From: Oscillospiraceae bacterium | GTDB taxonomy: Bacteria > Bacillota > Clostridia > Oscillospirales > Ruminococcaceae | Assembly: GCA_012729855.1 (NCBI GenBank) | Contig: JAAYCI010000004.1 | Location: 96,621 to 160,620, forward strand | Length of the DNA: 64,000 nucleotides | Direction of reading: 5' to 3' | In this document: positions 1-8,091 of the stretch, piece by piece | Position numbering within the stretch: position 1 is the first letter of the stretch | Layout of the letters: the number at the start of each line of letters is the position of its first letter | Position numbers and translations under genes: made by a program | The notes under the pieces: generated by a model | Seen by the model: the letters and a program-made list of their open reading frames with translations, nothing else | The model's database searches: none | What the model was told of the DNA's origin: nothing

Positions 1-250
1 TTTGGATCACCGCGAAGATCAGCAGCGGGTCCACCCCGTATTCGGCCGCCCATTTTTCCACAATTTCGCCGTATTTTATGGGGTGGATAACCTTGCGCCC
101 CGGCCCCCAGGCCAAAATGCCCACCGCCACCACCAGCACCAGCAATATGGCGCCCACGGCTATCAGCCTGCCGCGCTTTTGCTTTTGCGCCTGTTTGCGG
201 TTGCGCTTGCGGTTGCGCTTGCGCTTGGGGGCTGGTTTCTTTTTCTTCAG
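1..250 (-). CDS. Lytic transglycosylase, N-terminal part (runs off the left edge)
   Basis: Only the first 83 or so residues are inside the window. They show a very basic cytoplasmic stretch (repeated KRKRNRK units), one membrane-spanning segment (LIAVGAILLVLVVAVGILAW) and then IHPIKYGEIVEKWAAEYGVD, which is the typical beginning of an SLT-type soluble lytic murein transglycosylase catalytic domain; the catalytic Glu lies beyond the edge. The protein should be membrane-anchored and cleave peptidoglycan glycan strands outside the cell. It follows coaE directly. No ATG, GTG or TTG lies between the last in-frame stop and the domain; a CTG overlapping the coaE stop codon, preceded by GGAGG, is the only plausible start I can see, so the exact start is uncertain. 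Confidence 0.78.
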   Translation of the reverse strand, partial: MKKKKPAPKRKRNRKRNRKQAQKQKRGRLIAVGAILLVLVVAVGILAWGPGRKVIHPIKYGEIVEKWAAEYGVDPLLIFAVIQ

Positions 251-864
251 CGTTGCTCCGCCTCCTCTGCTTCCCGCAGCAGCTTTTCCAGCACGGCGTC
301 GGCTTTTTGCAGCAGGGCTTCCTCACTGGTGTTGTTTTCTATCACATAGTCGGACGCTGCAATCAGCTCCTCCACCGGCTTTTGGGCGGAAAGGCGGTGG
401 GCCGCCGCCGTTTTGGAGATGCCGTCCCGCAGGATGATGCGGCTGATGGAAAGGCGCTGGTCGGCCACCACCAGCACAATGCGGTCGCACCGGGCCTGGT
501 AGGGCCCGCCGATGATGGCCGCGCCGTCCACGAAAAACAGGGGGGCGCCCGCGGCGCGGGCTTCGTCCTGCCGGCGCACGGTTTCATTGTGAATATGTGG
601 GTGGGTGATGTTGTTCAGCAGCTTGGTTTTTTCCGGGTCGCTGAAGGCGATCTGCCCCAGCTTTTTGCGGTGCAGCGTGCCGTCCGGGTTCAAAATCTCC
701 TCACCAAAGGCAGCCACCAGCTCCTCAAGGCAAGCGCTGCCCGGGCCGGTCACCTCGCGGGAGACGGCGTCGCCGTCCATGGTGGGGTGCCCCAGCGCCG
801 CGTAGTGCTTGGTCACCGTCGATTTACCGCTGCCCGAGCGGCCGGTTACGCCTATGATGAGCAT
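247..864 (-). CDS. coaE: Dephospho-CoA kinase
   Basis: This 205-residue protein carries the P-loop GVTGRSGSGKST at residues 5-16 and the family's following pattern with DGDAVSREV (about 31-39), the usual CoaE position for the conserved Asp. It phosphorylates the 3'-hydroxyl of dephospho-CoA, the last step of coenzyme A synthesis, in the cytoplasm. Length matches the family. The ATG is preceded by GAGGTG at a good distance. It sits 31 bp after the threonylcarbamoyl-adenylate synthase gene and overlaps the start of the lytic transglycosylase gene by a few bases, so the cluster is probably cotranscribed. Confident. Confidence 0.95.
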   Translation of the reverse strand: MLIIGVTGRSGSGKSTVTKHYAALGHPTMDGDAVSREVTGPGSACLEELVAAFGEEILNPDGTLHRKKLGQIAFSDPEKTKLLNNITHPHIHNETVRRQDEARAAGAPLFFVDGAAIIGGPYQARCDRIVLVVADQRLSISRIILRDGISKTAAAHRLSAQKPVEELIAASDYVIENNTSEEALLQKADAVLEKLLREAEEAEQR

Positions 865-895
865 ATTGTCACCTCGCGATAAATAGTAGCATAAA

Positions 896-1912
896 TCACA
901 GTGAAATTACATTGAAATCCGCCGCGCGCAGCAGGCGGTTGCGCACCGCCTGGCCCACGCCGCCGCCGGCCGGCATGCGGGCGTAAATGTATTTGGCGCC
1001 CTCGGCGTCCAGCCGGCGCAGCGCGGCATACAGCCCGGCCGCCTGCGAGGCCGCCTCGCCCGCTTGGCCGTAGGCCAGCGCGGGCAGGGGCAGGCGGGCT
1101 TCCTCGCCGGCAAAGCAGAGGGCACAAGCGCCCGGCTTTTCGGCGGCATTTTCCTGCAAATAGTGTATGAATTGTTCCAGCGTACCATCCAGCAAGAGCA
1201 GTTCCGCCTCGGGGGCGTAGTGGCGGTACTTCATGCCGGGGCTGGGCGGCGCCTGGGTGTGGGCATAATGCGCGCCGTCGGCGGTGGCTACCGGCCTGTC
1301 CAGCACGGCGGCTATCTCCTCGGCGGTAACAAAGCCGGGGCGCAGCACGGTGGGCCCGCCGGCCAGCGATACCACGGTGGACTCCACCCCCACAGGGCAA
1401 TCGCCGCCATCCAGTATAAGCGGGATGCGGCCGGCCATATCGTGCCACACATGCCGGGCCGACGTGGGGCTGGGCCGGCCCGAGCGGTTGGCCGAGGGCG
1501 CGGCCAGCGGCAGGCCGGCGGCGGCTATCACCGCGCGGGTGGCGCGGTGGGCCGGCAGGCGCACCCCCACGGTGGCCAGCCCGGCGCTCACGGCATCGGG
1601 GATGCCGGCCGCCTTGGGCAGTACCAGTGTAAGCGGGCCCGGCCAAAAGGCGTCGGCCAGCAATTGGGCTTCCCTTGGGAAAGCGGACACCACCTGCGGC
1701 AGCCTGTCCAGCATATCAATGTGTACGATCATCGGGTTGTCTTTGGGGCGGCCCTTGGCCTCGAACACCCGGGCAGCGGCTTCGGCGTCCAGCGCGTTGG
1801 CGGCCAGGCCATATACCGTCTCGGTGGGAATGGCCACCGGCTGGCCGGCGCGCAGAAGCTGGGCGGCCAGGGCAACGGCCTTTTCGCCGGCTGGTAATAT
1901 CTCTGTCGTCAA
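896..1912 (-). CDS. tsaC: Threonylcarbamoyl-AMP synthase, Sua5-type
   Basis: The protein makes threonylcarbamoyl-AMP from threonine, bicarbonate and ATP for the t6A modification at tRNA position 37. The N-terminal YrdC/TsaC domain shows IPTETVYGLAANA, KGRPKDNPM and SANRSGRPSPT; the linker SPGMKYRHYAPEA and a further C-terminal domain identify the long Sua5 form (about 338 residues) rather than the short TsaC form. I chose the TTG at 1912, four bases after the prfA stop, because the longer open frame upstream lies inside prfA; the family normally begins just before the T-E-I-L motif. It is part of the prfA-tsaC-coaE cluster. Function is confident, start moderately so. Confidence 0.93.
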   Translation of the reverse strand: MTTEILPAGEKAVALAAQLLRAGQPVAIPTETVYGLAANALDAEAAARVFEAKGRPKDNPMIVHIDMLDRLPQVVSAFPREAQLLADAFWPGPLTLVLPKAAGIPDAVSAGLATVGVRLPAHRATRAVIAAAGLPLAAPSANRSGRPSPTSARHVWHDMAGRIPLILDGGDCPVGVESTVVSLAGGPTVLRPGFVTAEEIAAVLDRPVATADGAHYAHTQAPPSPGMKYRHYAPEAELLLLDGTLEQFIHYLQENAAEKPGACALCFAGEEARLPLPALAYGQAGEAASQAAGLYAALRRLDAEGAKYIYARMPAGGGVGQAVRNRLLRAADFNVISL

Positions 1913-1916
1913 ACCG

Positions 1917-3002
1917 TTACGCCCCCGACGCTTTCTGCAGCTTTTCGGCCTGGTCGGCGGCAATCATCGGGTCGATCAGTTCATCCAGCGCGCCGCTCAG
2001 CACCGCGTCCAGCTTGTAAAGCGTCAGGCCGATGCGGTGGTCGGTGGCGCGGCCCTGCGGGTAGTTGTAGGTGCGGATGCGTTCGCTGCGGTCGCCCGAG
2101 CCCACCTGCTGCTTGCGGGTGGCGTCAATCTCGCTTTTCTGGGCGGCCTGCTTGTCGGCCAGCAGGCGGCTGCGCAGCACCTTCATGGCTTTGTCGCGGT
2201 TTTTGTGCTGGCTGCGCTCGTCCTGGCACTCCACCACCATGCCGGTGGGCAGGTGGGTAATGCGGATGGCGCTGGAGGTCTTGTTCACGTGCTGGCCGCC
2301 GGCGCCCGACGCGCGGAAGGTGTCTATCTTCAAATCGGCGGGGTTGATGTCCACGTCCACGTCCTCGGCCTGGGGCATCACCGCCACGGTGACCGCCGAG
2401 GTGTGGATGCGGCCCTGGGCCTCGGTTTCGGGCACGCGCTGCACCCGGTGGGTGCCGGCCTCGAACTTCAGGCGGCTGTATACGCCGTCGCCCTCCACGC
2501 TGAAGGACACCTCCTTCATGCCGCCCAGCTCGGTCTCGTTCACGCTGAGGATCTCCGTCTTCCAGCCTTTGCGCTCGGCGTACATGGTGTACATCCGGTA
2601 CAGGTTATAGGCAAACAGCGCCGCTTCGTCGCCGCCGGTGCCGCCGCGTATCTCCATAATCACGCTGCGCTCGTCGTTTTCATCCTTCGGCAGCAACAAA
2701 ACCGACAGTTGCCGGCCCAGTTCCTCCACCTTTGCCTGGTTTTCGTCCAGCTCGGCGCGGGCCAGCTCTTTCAGCTCGGCGTCGCTGCCGCTGTCGTCCA
2801 GCAGCTCCCTGGCCTCGTCACAGGCGTCTTTGGCCGCCTTGTAGGCGTCGTAGGTTTCCACCAGCGGGCTCAGCTGCTTGTAGTCCTTCATCAGCGTCCG
2901 GTATTGCTCAGGGTCGCCCACGGTGGCGGGGTCTTGCAGCCGCCGGTTTATTTCATCGTAGCGGTTGCGCACCAGTTCCAGCTTGTCAAACATCGCTTCC
3001 AT
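1917..3002 (-). CDS. prfA: Peptide chain release factor 1
   Basis: RF1 reads UAA and UAG and triggers peptide release on the ribosome. The catalytic GGQ loop is visible as [10 protein letters not shown] at about residues 232-241, and the codon-recognition region contains [10 protein letters not shown] and, earlier, the anticodon-like stretch in domain 2. The 361-residue length is normal. A second in-frame ATG three codons in (2993) fits the usual beginning MFDKLE and has the better-spaced Shine-Dalgarno GGATGGAAG, so 2993 is an equally good or better start. It lies between the DUF951 gene and tsaC, all in one direction. No prmC methyltransferase gene is next to it, unlike in many Firmicutes. 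Confidence 0.96.
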   Translation of the reverse strand: MEAMFDKLELVRNRYDEINRRLQDPATVGDPEQYRTLMKDYKQLSPLVETYDAYKAAKDACDEARELLDDSGSDAELKELARAELDENQAKVEELGRQLSVLLLPKDENDERSVIMEIRGGTGGDEAALFAYNLYRMYTMYAERKGWKTEILSVNETELGGMKEVSFSVEGDGVYSRLKFEAGTHRVQRVPETEAQGRIHTSAVTVAVMPQAEDVDVDINPADLKIDTFRASGAGGQHVNKTSSAIRITHLPTGMVVECQDERSQHKNRDKAMKVLRSRLLADKQAAQKSEIDATRKQQVGSGDRSERIRTYNYPQGRATDHRIGLTLYKLDAVLSGALDELIDPMIAADQAEKLQKASGA

Positions 3003-3074
3003 CCTTACATCTATAGAGGTTGCAGCGGCAGAAACCCGCCGCTTTCATTACTTTTGAATATGCACACCACGCCG

Positions 3075-3275
3075 CTACCGCAGGGGGATGTCCTCCCCGG
3101 CCCGCGTCAGCTTTTTGATGCGTTTCTCTATCTTGCCGCGCGGCAGCATGATTTCGTGCCGGCATTTGTCGCAGCGGATCTTGAAATCCATGCCCACCCG
3201 CAGCACCAAAAAGCTGCTGCCCCCGCAGGGGTGCGGCTTTTTGGTAACGATATTGTCGCCCACACGCACATCCAT
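3075..3275 (-). CDS. DUF951 family small protein
   Basis: A 66-residue protein beginning MDVRVGDNIVTKKPHPCG and ending in a basic region RGKIEKRIKK. The order VGD...KKPHPCG..F.VLR.G.D...KC..C matches DUF951, a small Firmicutes family of unknown function. The Cys-containing segment (HPCG and IRCDKCRH) resembles a zinc ribbon half-site. It is the first gene after the promoter at 3333-3361 and precedes prfA by 72 bp, so it is likely to be cotranscribed with the release factor. GGGAGC precedes the ATG. Family assignment is from motif memory; no function can be assigned. Confidence 0.85.
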   Translation of the reverse strand: MDVRVGDNIVTKKPHPCGGSSFLVLRVGMDFKIRCDKCRHEIMLPRGKIEKRIKKLTRAGEDIPLR

Positions 3276-3332
3276 GGCTTGCTCCCACTTTTTTGCTGGT
3301 AACTGCCCGTATACCAGACGATAACCTTATAT

Positions 3333-3361
3333 ATTATACACGAAAGCAAGGGTACAGGCAA
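3333..3361 (-). promoter_or_regulatory. Sigma-A type promoter for the DUF951-prfA cluster
   Basis: On the minus strand the -35 box is TTGCCT (3356-3361) and the -10 box is TATAAT (3333-3338) with a 17-bp spacer. The start of transcription would fall near 3326, giving a leader of about 50 nt ahead of the DUF951 ATG. This is seen in the sequence; promoter activity is an inference. Confidence 0.7.
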
Positions 3362-3410
3362 ACCTTGCCCTCTGGCTTTGCCGGTGGATGGCCTTTTGGC
3401 ACAGCACCAT

Positions 3411-3455
3411 AAAAAAGCATCTGCCGCCGGCACAAACGCCGGCACTGCAGATGCT
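3411..3455 (-). terminator. Rho-independent terminator after the HD-domain gene
   Basis: AGCATCTGC and GCAGATGCT form the outer stem, GCCGGC/GCCGGC the inner stem around an ACAAAC loop; on the minus strand the stem is followed by a run of six T. It ends the HD-domain gene transcript and insulates it from the DUF951 promoter. Confidence 0.8.
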
Positions 3456-3492
3456 CGTCACTGGCCCGGCGCCAAGCGCGCAGGCCCATACT

Positions 3493-3996
3493 TTAAGCCA
3501 TGTTCAGGTTGGGCACCGGGCGGCGGAAGGTCTCGCGCATGCTGCAAGCCTTGTCGTGAAACAGCACCACGTAAGACTCCGGGTGGCGGGGCGGGATGAC
3601 CGTGAGCGGCCACATGTGCTTTAAGATGATCTCCCGCTCTTTTTTGCTCAGGTGAAACTTCCTCTCGGCGTTCTTCAGCGCACTGCCCGGGTGGGTAAAA
3701 GCGTGCATTTTGCCGCCGGTGATGCTGGAGTGCAGGTGCCAGTCGTAGAGGAAAAGGTCATGCAGCAGGCCGGCGCGGGCGGCGGCGCGGGCATCCAGCC
3801 CGTATTTCAGGCAGGTTTTATAGCTCAGGTAGGACACCGCGATGCTGTGCTCCAAACAACTGGTGGTACCATGCTGGATGAAGGTTTTCATCGATTGCAC
3901 ATCTTCATCCTGTAAAATATCTTCCACAATCGCAAGATATTCGGCATCGTCCGGTACCATCACATCGTCTGGCACACCGCGAAAAGTCAATTCCAT
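3493..3996 (-). CDS. HD-domain putative phosphohydrolase
   Basis: The 167-residue protein has the HD signature: a first His in CLEHSIAVSY (about residue 49) and the HD pair in AGLLHDLFLYDWH (about 79-80), followed by Asp/His-rich segments (HAFTHPGSALKNA). HD proteins of this size are metal-dependent phosphohydrolases, often acting on nucleotides; the substrate cannot be read from sequence. The gene stands alone with its own promoter (4041-4069) and terminator (3411-3455), so it is a monocistronic unit. GGGAGCG precedes the ATG. Confidence 0.85.
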   Translation of the reverse strand: MELTFRGVPDDVMVPDDAEYLAIVEDILQDEDVQSMKTFIQHGTTSCLEHSIAVSYLSYKTCLKYGLDARAAARAGLLHDLFLYDWHLHSSITGGKMHAFTHPGSALKNAERKFHLSKKEREIILKHMWPLTVIPPRHPESYVVLFHDKACSMRETFRRPVPNLNMA

Positions 3997-4040
3997 TTAG
4001 TCGCTCCCTTTTTCATTTCAGCCCTGTTGCGGGCTTGCAT

Positions 4041-4069
4041 AGTATACCTCAAACTTCGACAAAGGTCAA
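4041..4069 (-). promoter_or_regulatory. Promoter of the HD-domain gene
   Basis: On the minus strand TTGACC (4064-4069), a 17-bp spacer and TATACT (4041-4046) form a near-consensus sigma-A promoter. The transcript would begin near 4034, about 38 nt before the start codon. Confidence 0.78.
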
Positions 4070-4426
4070 CTGTTTGTGCGTATATTATACAGCGCACCTA
4101 CGCTATTACACCAATATATCGCATGTTTCGGGGCGCGTGCACAGCCCTTCCCGGGGTGTAGGTTTCCGCTTACAAAACAAAACGAGAATACCTGGTACCT
4201 GTTTACAGTGCAACCTGCGCATGAAAAAAACACCCTTTCTTGCGGAAAGGATAGCGGTTTGCATATAATCATCTATTCTGCGTTTAATTTTGAGTATGAC
4301 AAATGTCTCAACAGCACCCGTAAAGCTTATTGACATTACTCTAAATTTTTTCGTTATATCGACTTTTACCTGTTTTTCATATTTTATCGTCTTGTGTTGT
4401 TTTCCGCATTTTCCAAGCTTTCCGGC
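4070..4426. other. AT-rich divergent intergenic region
   Basis: Between the HD-domain gene and the DUF4364 gene lies a stretch that is clearly richer in A and T than its surroundings. Short open frames exist on both strands, but none has a convincing ribosome binding site or recognisable product. It contains two plus-strand promoter-like motifs in addition to the stronger one at 4427-4455: TTGCGG-18-TATAAT (4240-4269) and TTGACA-17-GTTATA (4330-4358). I see no tRNA or known riboswitch in it. Confidence 0.5.
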
Positions 4427-4455
4427 TTGTGTAAAGCGGATGCAGTGACTATAAT
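4427..4455 (+). promoter_or_regulatory. Probable main promoter of the DUF4364 gene
   Basis: TTGTGT (4427-4432), 17-bp spacer, TATAAT (4450-4455). It predicts a start near 4462 and a 60-nt leader with AGAGG ahead of the ATG at 4524. Confidence 0.68.
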
Positions 4456-4523
4456 ATAAGCACCATCCATGCAACATTCCACCCGCGGCATGGCTTCCGG
4501 GAAAACAAATAGAGGTATCCCAA

Positions 4524-5123
4524 ATGTCTGAACTCACTTTCAATGAAGGCGTGAAACCCGGCGGCCTCACATCGGGCACCGAGATCCGTATTCTGCTGTG
4601 CTACCTGCTGGACAACATCCCCGGCGCGGTGAGTCGCACACAGCTGGAGGAGGCGCTGTTGGGCGAGGCGCTGGTGAACTACTTTGCGCTGGCAGAGAGC
4701 TTGGCCCAGCTGAGGGAGCAGGCACTGGTTGCCGGGCCGGACGACGCGCTGGAAATAACCAAAGCCGGCCGCACCGTGGGGCGCACGCTGGCACACGATG
4801 TACCCCGCACCGTGCGGGAGGCTGCCGTGCGGGGGCTTATTCGCGCACAGCAATACGCCGCCAAAGCGGCCGCCCACCACAGCGAGATTTTGCAGCTGGA
4901 AAGCGGCCGTGCGGTAGCCTGCAGTATACAGGACGGCAGCGGCCAGCTATTCCAGATGCAGCTGTACATGCCCGACACCCTAACGGCCGAGGCCGTGCGC
5001 GAGAAGTTTATTGAGAGCGGCGATGTGATTTACAAGCTGGTGCTGGCAGCCCTCACCGGAGACAAGCGCCTGGCGCAACAGAGCTTGGGGCAACTGGATG
5101 AGACCGAAGGCAAAGCGCTATAA
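4524..5123 (+). CDS. DUF4364 family protein (winged-helix-like)
   Basis: The 199-residue protein starts with a region typical of DUF4364, a Clostridia family: LTSGTEIRILLCYLLDNIPG followed by a helix-turn-helix-like stretch (SRTQLEEALLGEALVNYFALAESLAQL) and a second domain ending TGDKRLAQQSLGQL. Members are thought to be DNA-binding regulators because of the N-terminal winged helix; no target is known to me. The gene is monocistronic, with several candidate promoters upstream and a strong bidirectional terminator 7 bp after the stop. Confidence 0.82.
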   Translation: MSELTFNEGVKPGGLTSGTEIRILLCYLLDNIPGAVSRTQLEEALLGEALVNYFALAESLAQLREQALVAGPDDALEITKAGRTVGRTLAHDVPRTVREAAVRGLIRAQQYAAKAAAHHSEILQLESGRAVACSIQDGSGQLFQMQLYMPDTLTAEAVREKFIESGDVIYKLVLAALTGDKRLAQQSLGQLDETEGKAL

Positions 5124-5130
5124 GAAGCAC

Positions 5131-5160
5131 AAAAAAGCCCCGCCGGAGCGGGGCTTTTTT
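5131..5160. terminator. Bidirectional terminator
   Basis: AAAAAAGCCCCGC, a CGGA loop and GCGGGGCTTTTTT form a perfect hairpin with T-runs in both directions. It serves the DUF4364 gene on the plus strand and the small membrane protein gene on the minus strand. Confidence 0.93.
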
Positions 5161-5172
5161 ACTTGGCAGCAT

Positions 5173-5370
5173 TTAATATCGGGACGATATGGCTTCCACA
5201 AAAGCATTGTATGATTGCATGTTGAATATGGCCCAAATAATGGCGCCGATAAACGCGATGGCCACCAGAACCTGCATTACAAGGCTAAGCGTTGGCGCTT
5301 TTTTACGCAGCACCATAGCTAAAACAGAGAACACAAGCCCAAGGCCCAGTATGATATATAGCCAAACCAT
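5173..5370 (-). CDS. Small two-helix membrane protein
   Basis: A 65-residue protein with two hydrophobic helices (VWLYIILGLGLVFSVLAMVL and VMQVLVAIAFIGAIIWAIF) joined by a short basic loop RKKAPTLS. I do not recognise a family. I chose the ATG at 5370 because GAGGTG lies 7 bases before it; upstream in-frame ATGs are too close to or before that site. An extended -10 sequence (TGCTATAAT, 5389-5394 for the hexamer) lies just upstream on the minus strand. It shares the terminator at 5131-5160 and has no obvious operon partner. Confidence 0.7.
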   Translation of the reverse strand: MVWLYIILGLGLVFSVLAMVLRKKAPTLSLVMQVLVAIAFIGAIIWAIFNMQSYNAFVEAISSRY

Positions 5371-5517
5371 AATCATCACCTCATCATTATTATAGCATGG
5401 TTGTGTGCTGGCTACCGCGCTTGCACAAAGAATTAACAATACCCCGTCCCGCATGCCCCGGCGAAGCGGATAAACACACGGCCGGAAAAAAAGCCCTGCG
5501 CAACTATGCGCAGGAGC

Positions 5518-6120
5518 TCAATCTTCTTTATCCTGCTGGTGGCCCTCCACCACGCCGCTGCCGCGGAACACATAGGTGATGCTGGAAAAGAATATCTTCA
5601 TGTCCAGCTTGAACGAGAGGTTTTGGGCATAGAACCCGTCCATCTGCGCCTTTACAGGAATGGGCAGCTCGTCGCGGCCATTGATTTGCGCGTAGCCGGT
5701 AAGCCCGGGGCGCAGGGCATTGGCGCCATATTTGTCGCGCTCGGCCACCAGGTCGTCCTGGTTCCACAGCGCCGGCCGCGGGCCGATGACACTCATCTGC
5801 CCCGCCAGGATGTTCAGCACCTGGGGCAGCTCATCCAGGCTGAAATGCCGCAAAAACCGCCCCATGCCGGTGATGCGGGAATCGGGCGCGCCCAGCAGGT
5901 GGGTGGGCACGTCCTTGGGCGTATCGGACGTCATGGTGCGGAACTTCAGAATGGTGAACAGCTTTTTATCGCGCCCCACCCGCTTTTGCAGAAAAAAAAC
6001 CGGCCCTTTGGAGTCGATTTTAATCAGGAGGGCAAACACGAGCCCGAAGGGCAGCAGCACAATGGCGCCAATGAGGGAGAGCAGGATATCGATAAGCCGC
6101 TTGAATAAAGCAGGGTACAT
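5518..6120 (-). CDS. Initiating sugar-phosphate transferase (bacterial sugar transferase family)
   Basis: The 200-residue protein has the PglC/short WcaJ layout: an N-terminal hydrophobic segment LLSLIGAIVLLPFGLVFALL, then GPVFFLQKRVGRDKKLFTILKFRTM, the catalytic Asp-Glu pair in FSLDELPQVLNIL, and VIGPRPALW and RPGLTGYAQINGRDEL. It transfers a sugar phosphate from a nucleotide sugar to undecaprenyl phosphate at the inner membrane, the first step of capsule, exopolysaccharide or protein-glycan assembly. It follows the CapD-like gene with the ribosome binding site inside that gene's 3' end, so the two act together. No glycosyltransferases or flippase are adjacent, so the rest of the pathway must be elsewhere. 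Confidence 0.93.
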   Translation of the reverse strand: MYPALFKRLIDILLSLIGAIVLLPFGLVFALLIKIDSKGPVFFLQKRVGRDKKLFTILKFRTMTSDTPKDVPTHLLGAPDSRITGMGRFLRHFSLDELPQVLNILAGQMSVIGPRPALWNQDDLVAERDKYGANALRPGLTGYAQINGRDELPIPVKAQMDGFYAQNLSFKLDMKIFFSSITYVFRGSGVVEGHQQDKED

Positions 6121-6121
6121 A

Positions 6122-8053
6122 TCAGCCCTCCACCGTGCCGGATTCGTGCTGGAAGGTGGGCACCATGTCCATCAGCACCTGCACCAAATTCTCGCTGTTG
6201 TTGGAATAGGCAATCTCCTTCAGCGTGGCAATGTGGTGGAAAAAGGTGTTCTTGTTCAGCCGTATGGGCGAACCAATGCTGATTTTATTGTTCTCGGTCT
6301 GGCGCAGGCCCTCTTCGTCCATCATCAGCTCTTCGTACAGCTTTTCGCCGGGGCGCAGGCCGGTGAACACGATGTCGATTTCCTCATAAGGAATAAACCC
6401 GGCCAGGCGGATGAGGTTCTCGGCCAGCTCCAGAATGGGCACCGGCTGGCCCATGTCCAGTACAAATATCTCGCCGCCCTTGCCCATGGCGCCGGCCTCC
6501 AGCACCAGGCTCACTGCTTCGGGGATGGTCATAAAGTAGCGCACAATCTCGGGGTGTGTCACCGTCAGCGGACCGCCCGCGGCAATTTGCTCCTTGAACA
6601 GCGGCAGCACCGAGCCGTTGGAGCCCAGCACGTTGCCAAAACGTACCGCCACAAACGTGGTTTTACTTTTTTGGGCCATCGCCTGCACAATCATCTCACA
6701 CAGGCGCTTGGTGGCGCCCATCACGCTGGTGGGGTTCACAGCCTTGTCGGTGGATACCAGCACAAAACGCGACGTGCCGTACTTGTCGGCCGCCGTGGCC
6801 ATATTGAAGGTACCGCAAACGTTGTTTTTCACCGCTTCCTCGGGGCAGTCCTCCATCAGCGGCACATGCTTGTGGGCCGCCGCGTGGAATACCACGTCGG
6901 GGCGCAGGCGGTCGAACAGGTCGTTCACCTTCTTGGTGTCACGTACCGAGGCAATCTCCACCCGCACCTCCACGGTGTCGCCATACTCGCGCAGCAGCTC
7001 CTGCTGGATGCTGTAGACGCCGTTCTCATAAATGTCCAGCATGATCAGACGCCGGGGGCTGTATTGCGCAATCTGGCGGCAAAGCTCGGAGCCAATGGAC
7101 CCGCCCGCGCCGGTAACCATTACCACCCGGCCGGCCAGCAGGGTGGCCGAGCGGCTGCTCAGCGTTACCGGCTCGCGGCCCAAAAGGTCCTCCACCCGCA
7201 CCTCACGTATCCGGCTGGAAAGGTCTCCCCCCTCGGTCATGATCTGGCGCAGGTCCGGCAAAATGCGCAGGTTGCACTTGGTTTTGTAGCACTGGTTCAA
7301 AATGCGCTGGCGGTTTTCGTCGTCCAGCGACGGAATGGCCACCACAATGGTGTCGATCTCGCACTGCACCGTCAATTCCGGGATATCATCGGTGGTGCCC
7401 ATGATCTGGGCGCCCATCATGGAGCGGCCCACCTTCTCGGGGGCGTCGTCCACCACACAGATGATGCTCATGTCGCTCTCGGCGTTGCGCTGCTGCTCGT
7501 GCAGCAGGGTGGCCGCGGCCTCGCCGGCGCCAACCACCATCACCCGCTTGCGCCGGCCGCGCTTTTGCAGGCGGGTGTTGCGGTACATGCGGTAGGTCAG
7601 GCGGGAATACAGGGTGATGGATACGGCAAACAGCGCGCTGAGCAAAAATACCGAGAGCGGTATCCGGCGCTCGTTGAATATAAAAAGCGATAACAAAAAG
7701 AATGCGGCGATACCCACGACAAAGGCCAGTACCAGGCGGAAGAACTCCACAATCTCCGCGTAGCGCCAGAGGCTGTCGTACATGCCAAATACGCCAAAGG
7801 ATATTTCCACGCAGCAGACAAACAAAAAGCAGCTGGATACCAGCATGGGGATGCTGTCTGCCCAGCTTATACGGCCCTGGATGAGCACCCAGGGCAGCAC
7901 ATAGCAGATGATCAGCACCACAATATCGAACAGCATCAAAATAGCCTTGCGGTGCCGGCTGACAAACGCGCCGAACGACGCCTGTGCAGGCGGCTTGCTC
8001 TCCACTGTTTTTTGCGTTGGGTTGCTCAATACAGGTGCCCTCTTTTTATACAT
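6122..8053 (-). CDS. Membrane nucleoside-diphosphate-sugar dehydratase/epimerase, CapD/PglF type
   Basis: The 643-residue protein has four N-terminal membrane helices (residues ~35-150), a Rossmann-like CoA-binding-type domain (VMVVGAGEAAATLLHEQ) and a C-terminal extended SDR domain with the NAD motif VTGAGGSIGSELCRQI (about 310-325). In the SDR active site TDKAVNPTSVMGATKR (around 440), Met replaces the usual catalytic Tyr, as in PglF/FlaA1-type 4,6-dehydratases. These enzymes convert UDP-GlcNAc to a 4-keto-6-deoxy sugar, which fits the neighbouring initiating transferase. Start is uncertain: the ATG at 8053 lacks a good ribosome binding site, while a TTG at 8029 has GAGGG at the right distance. 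Confidence 0.9.
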   Translation of the reverse strand: MYKKRAPVLSNPTQKTVESKPPAQASFGAFVSRHRKAILMLFDIVVLIICYVLPWVLIQGRISWADSIPMLVSSCFLFVCCVEISFGVFGMYDSLWRYAEIVEFFRLVLAFVVGIAAFFLLSLFIFNERRIPLSVFLLSALFAVSITLYSRLTYRMYRNTRLQKRGRRKRVMVVGAGEAAATLLHEQQRNAESDMSIICVVDDAPEKVGRSMMGAQIMGTTDDIPELTVQCEIDTIVVAIPSLDDENRQRILNQCYKTKCNLRILPDLRQIMTEGGDLSSRIREVRVEDLLGREPVTLSSRSATLLAGRVVMVTGAGGSIGSELCRQIAQYSPRRLIMLDIYENGVYSIQQELLREYGDTVEVRVEIASVRDTKKVNDLFDRLRPDVVFHAAAHKHVPLMEDCPEEAVKNNVCGTFNMATAADKYGTSRFVLVSTDKAVNPTSVMGATKRLCEMIVQAMAQKSKTTFVAVRFGNVLGSNGSVLPLFKEQIAAGGPLTVTHPEIVRYFMTIPEAVSLVLEAGAMGKGGEIFVLDMGQPVPILELAENLIRLAGFIPYEEIDIVFTGLRPGEKLYEELMMDEEGLRQTENNKISIGSPIRLNKNTFFHHIATLKEIAYSNNSENLVQVLMDMVPTFQHESGTVEG

Positions 8054-8091
8054 AAATATATAGCAAACTGGATGTGTGAAACGCTTGTCAC

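Noticed and set aside
1284..3302. 672-codon open frame on the plus strand across tsaC and prfA
   Set aside because: It is antisense to two well-supported genes, has no ribosome binding site, and has the His/Ala/Gly-rich composition expected from high-GC antisense frames.
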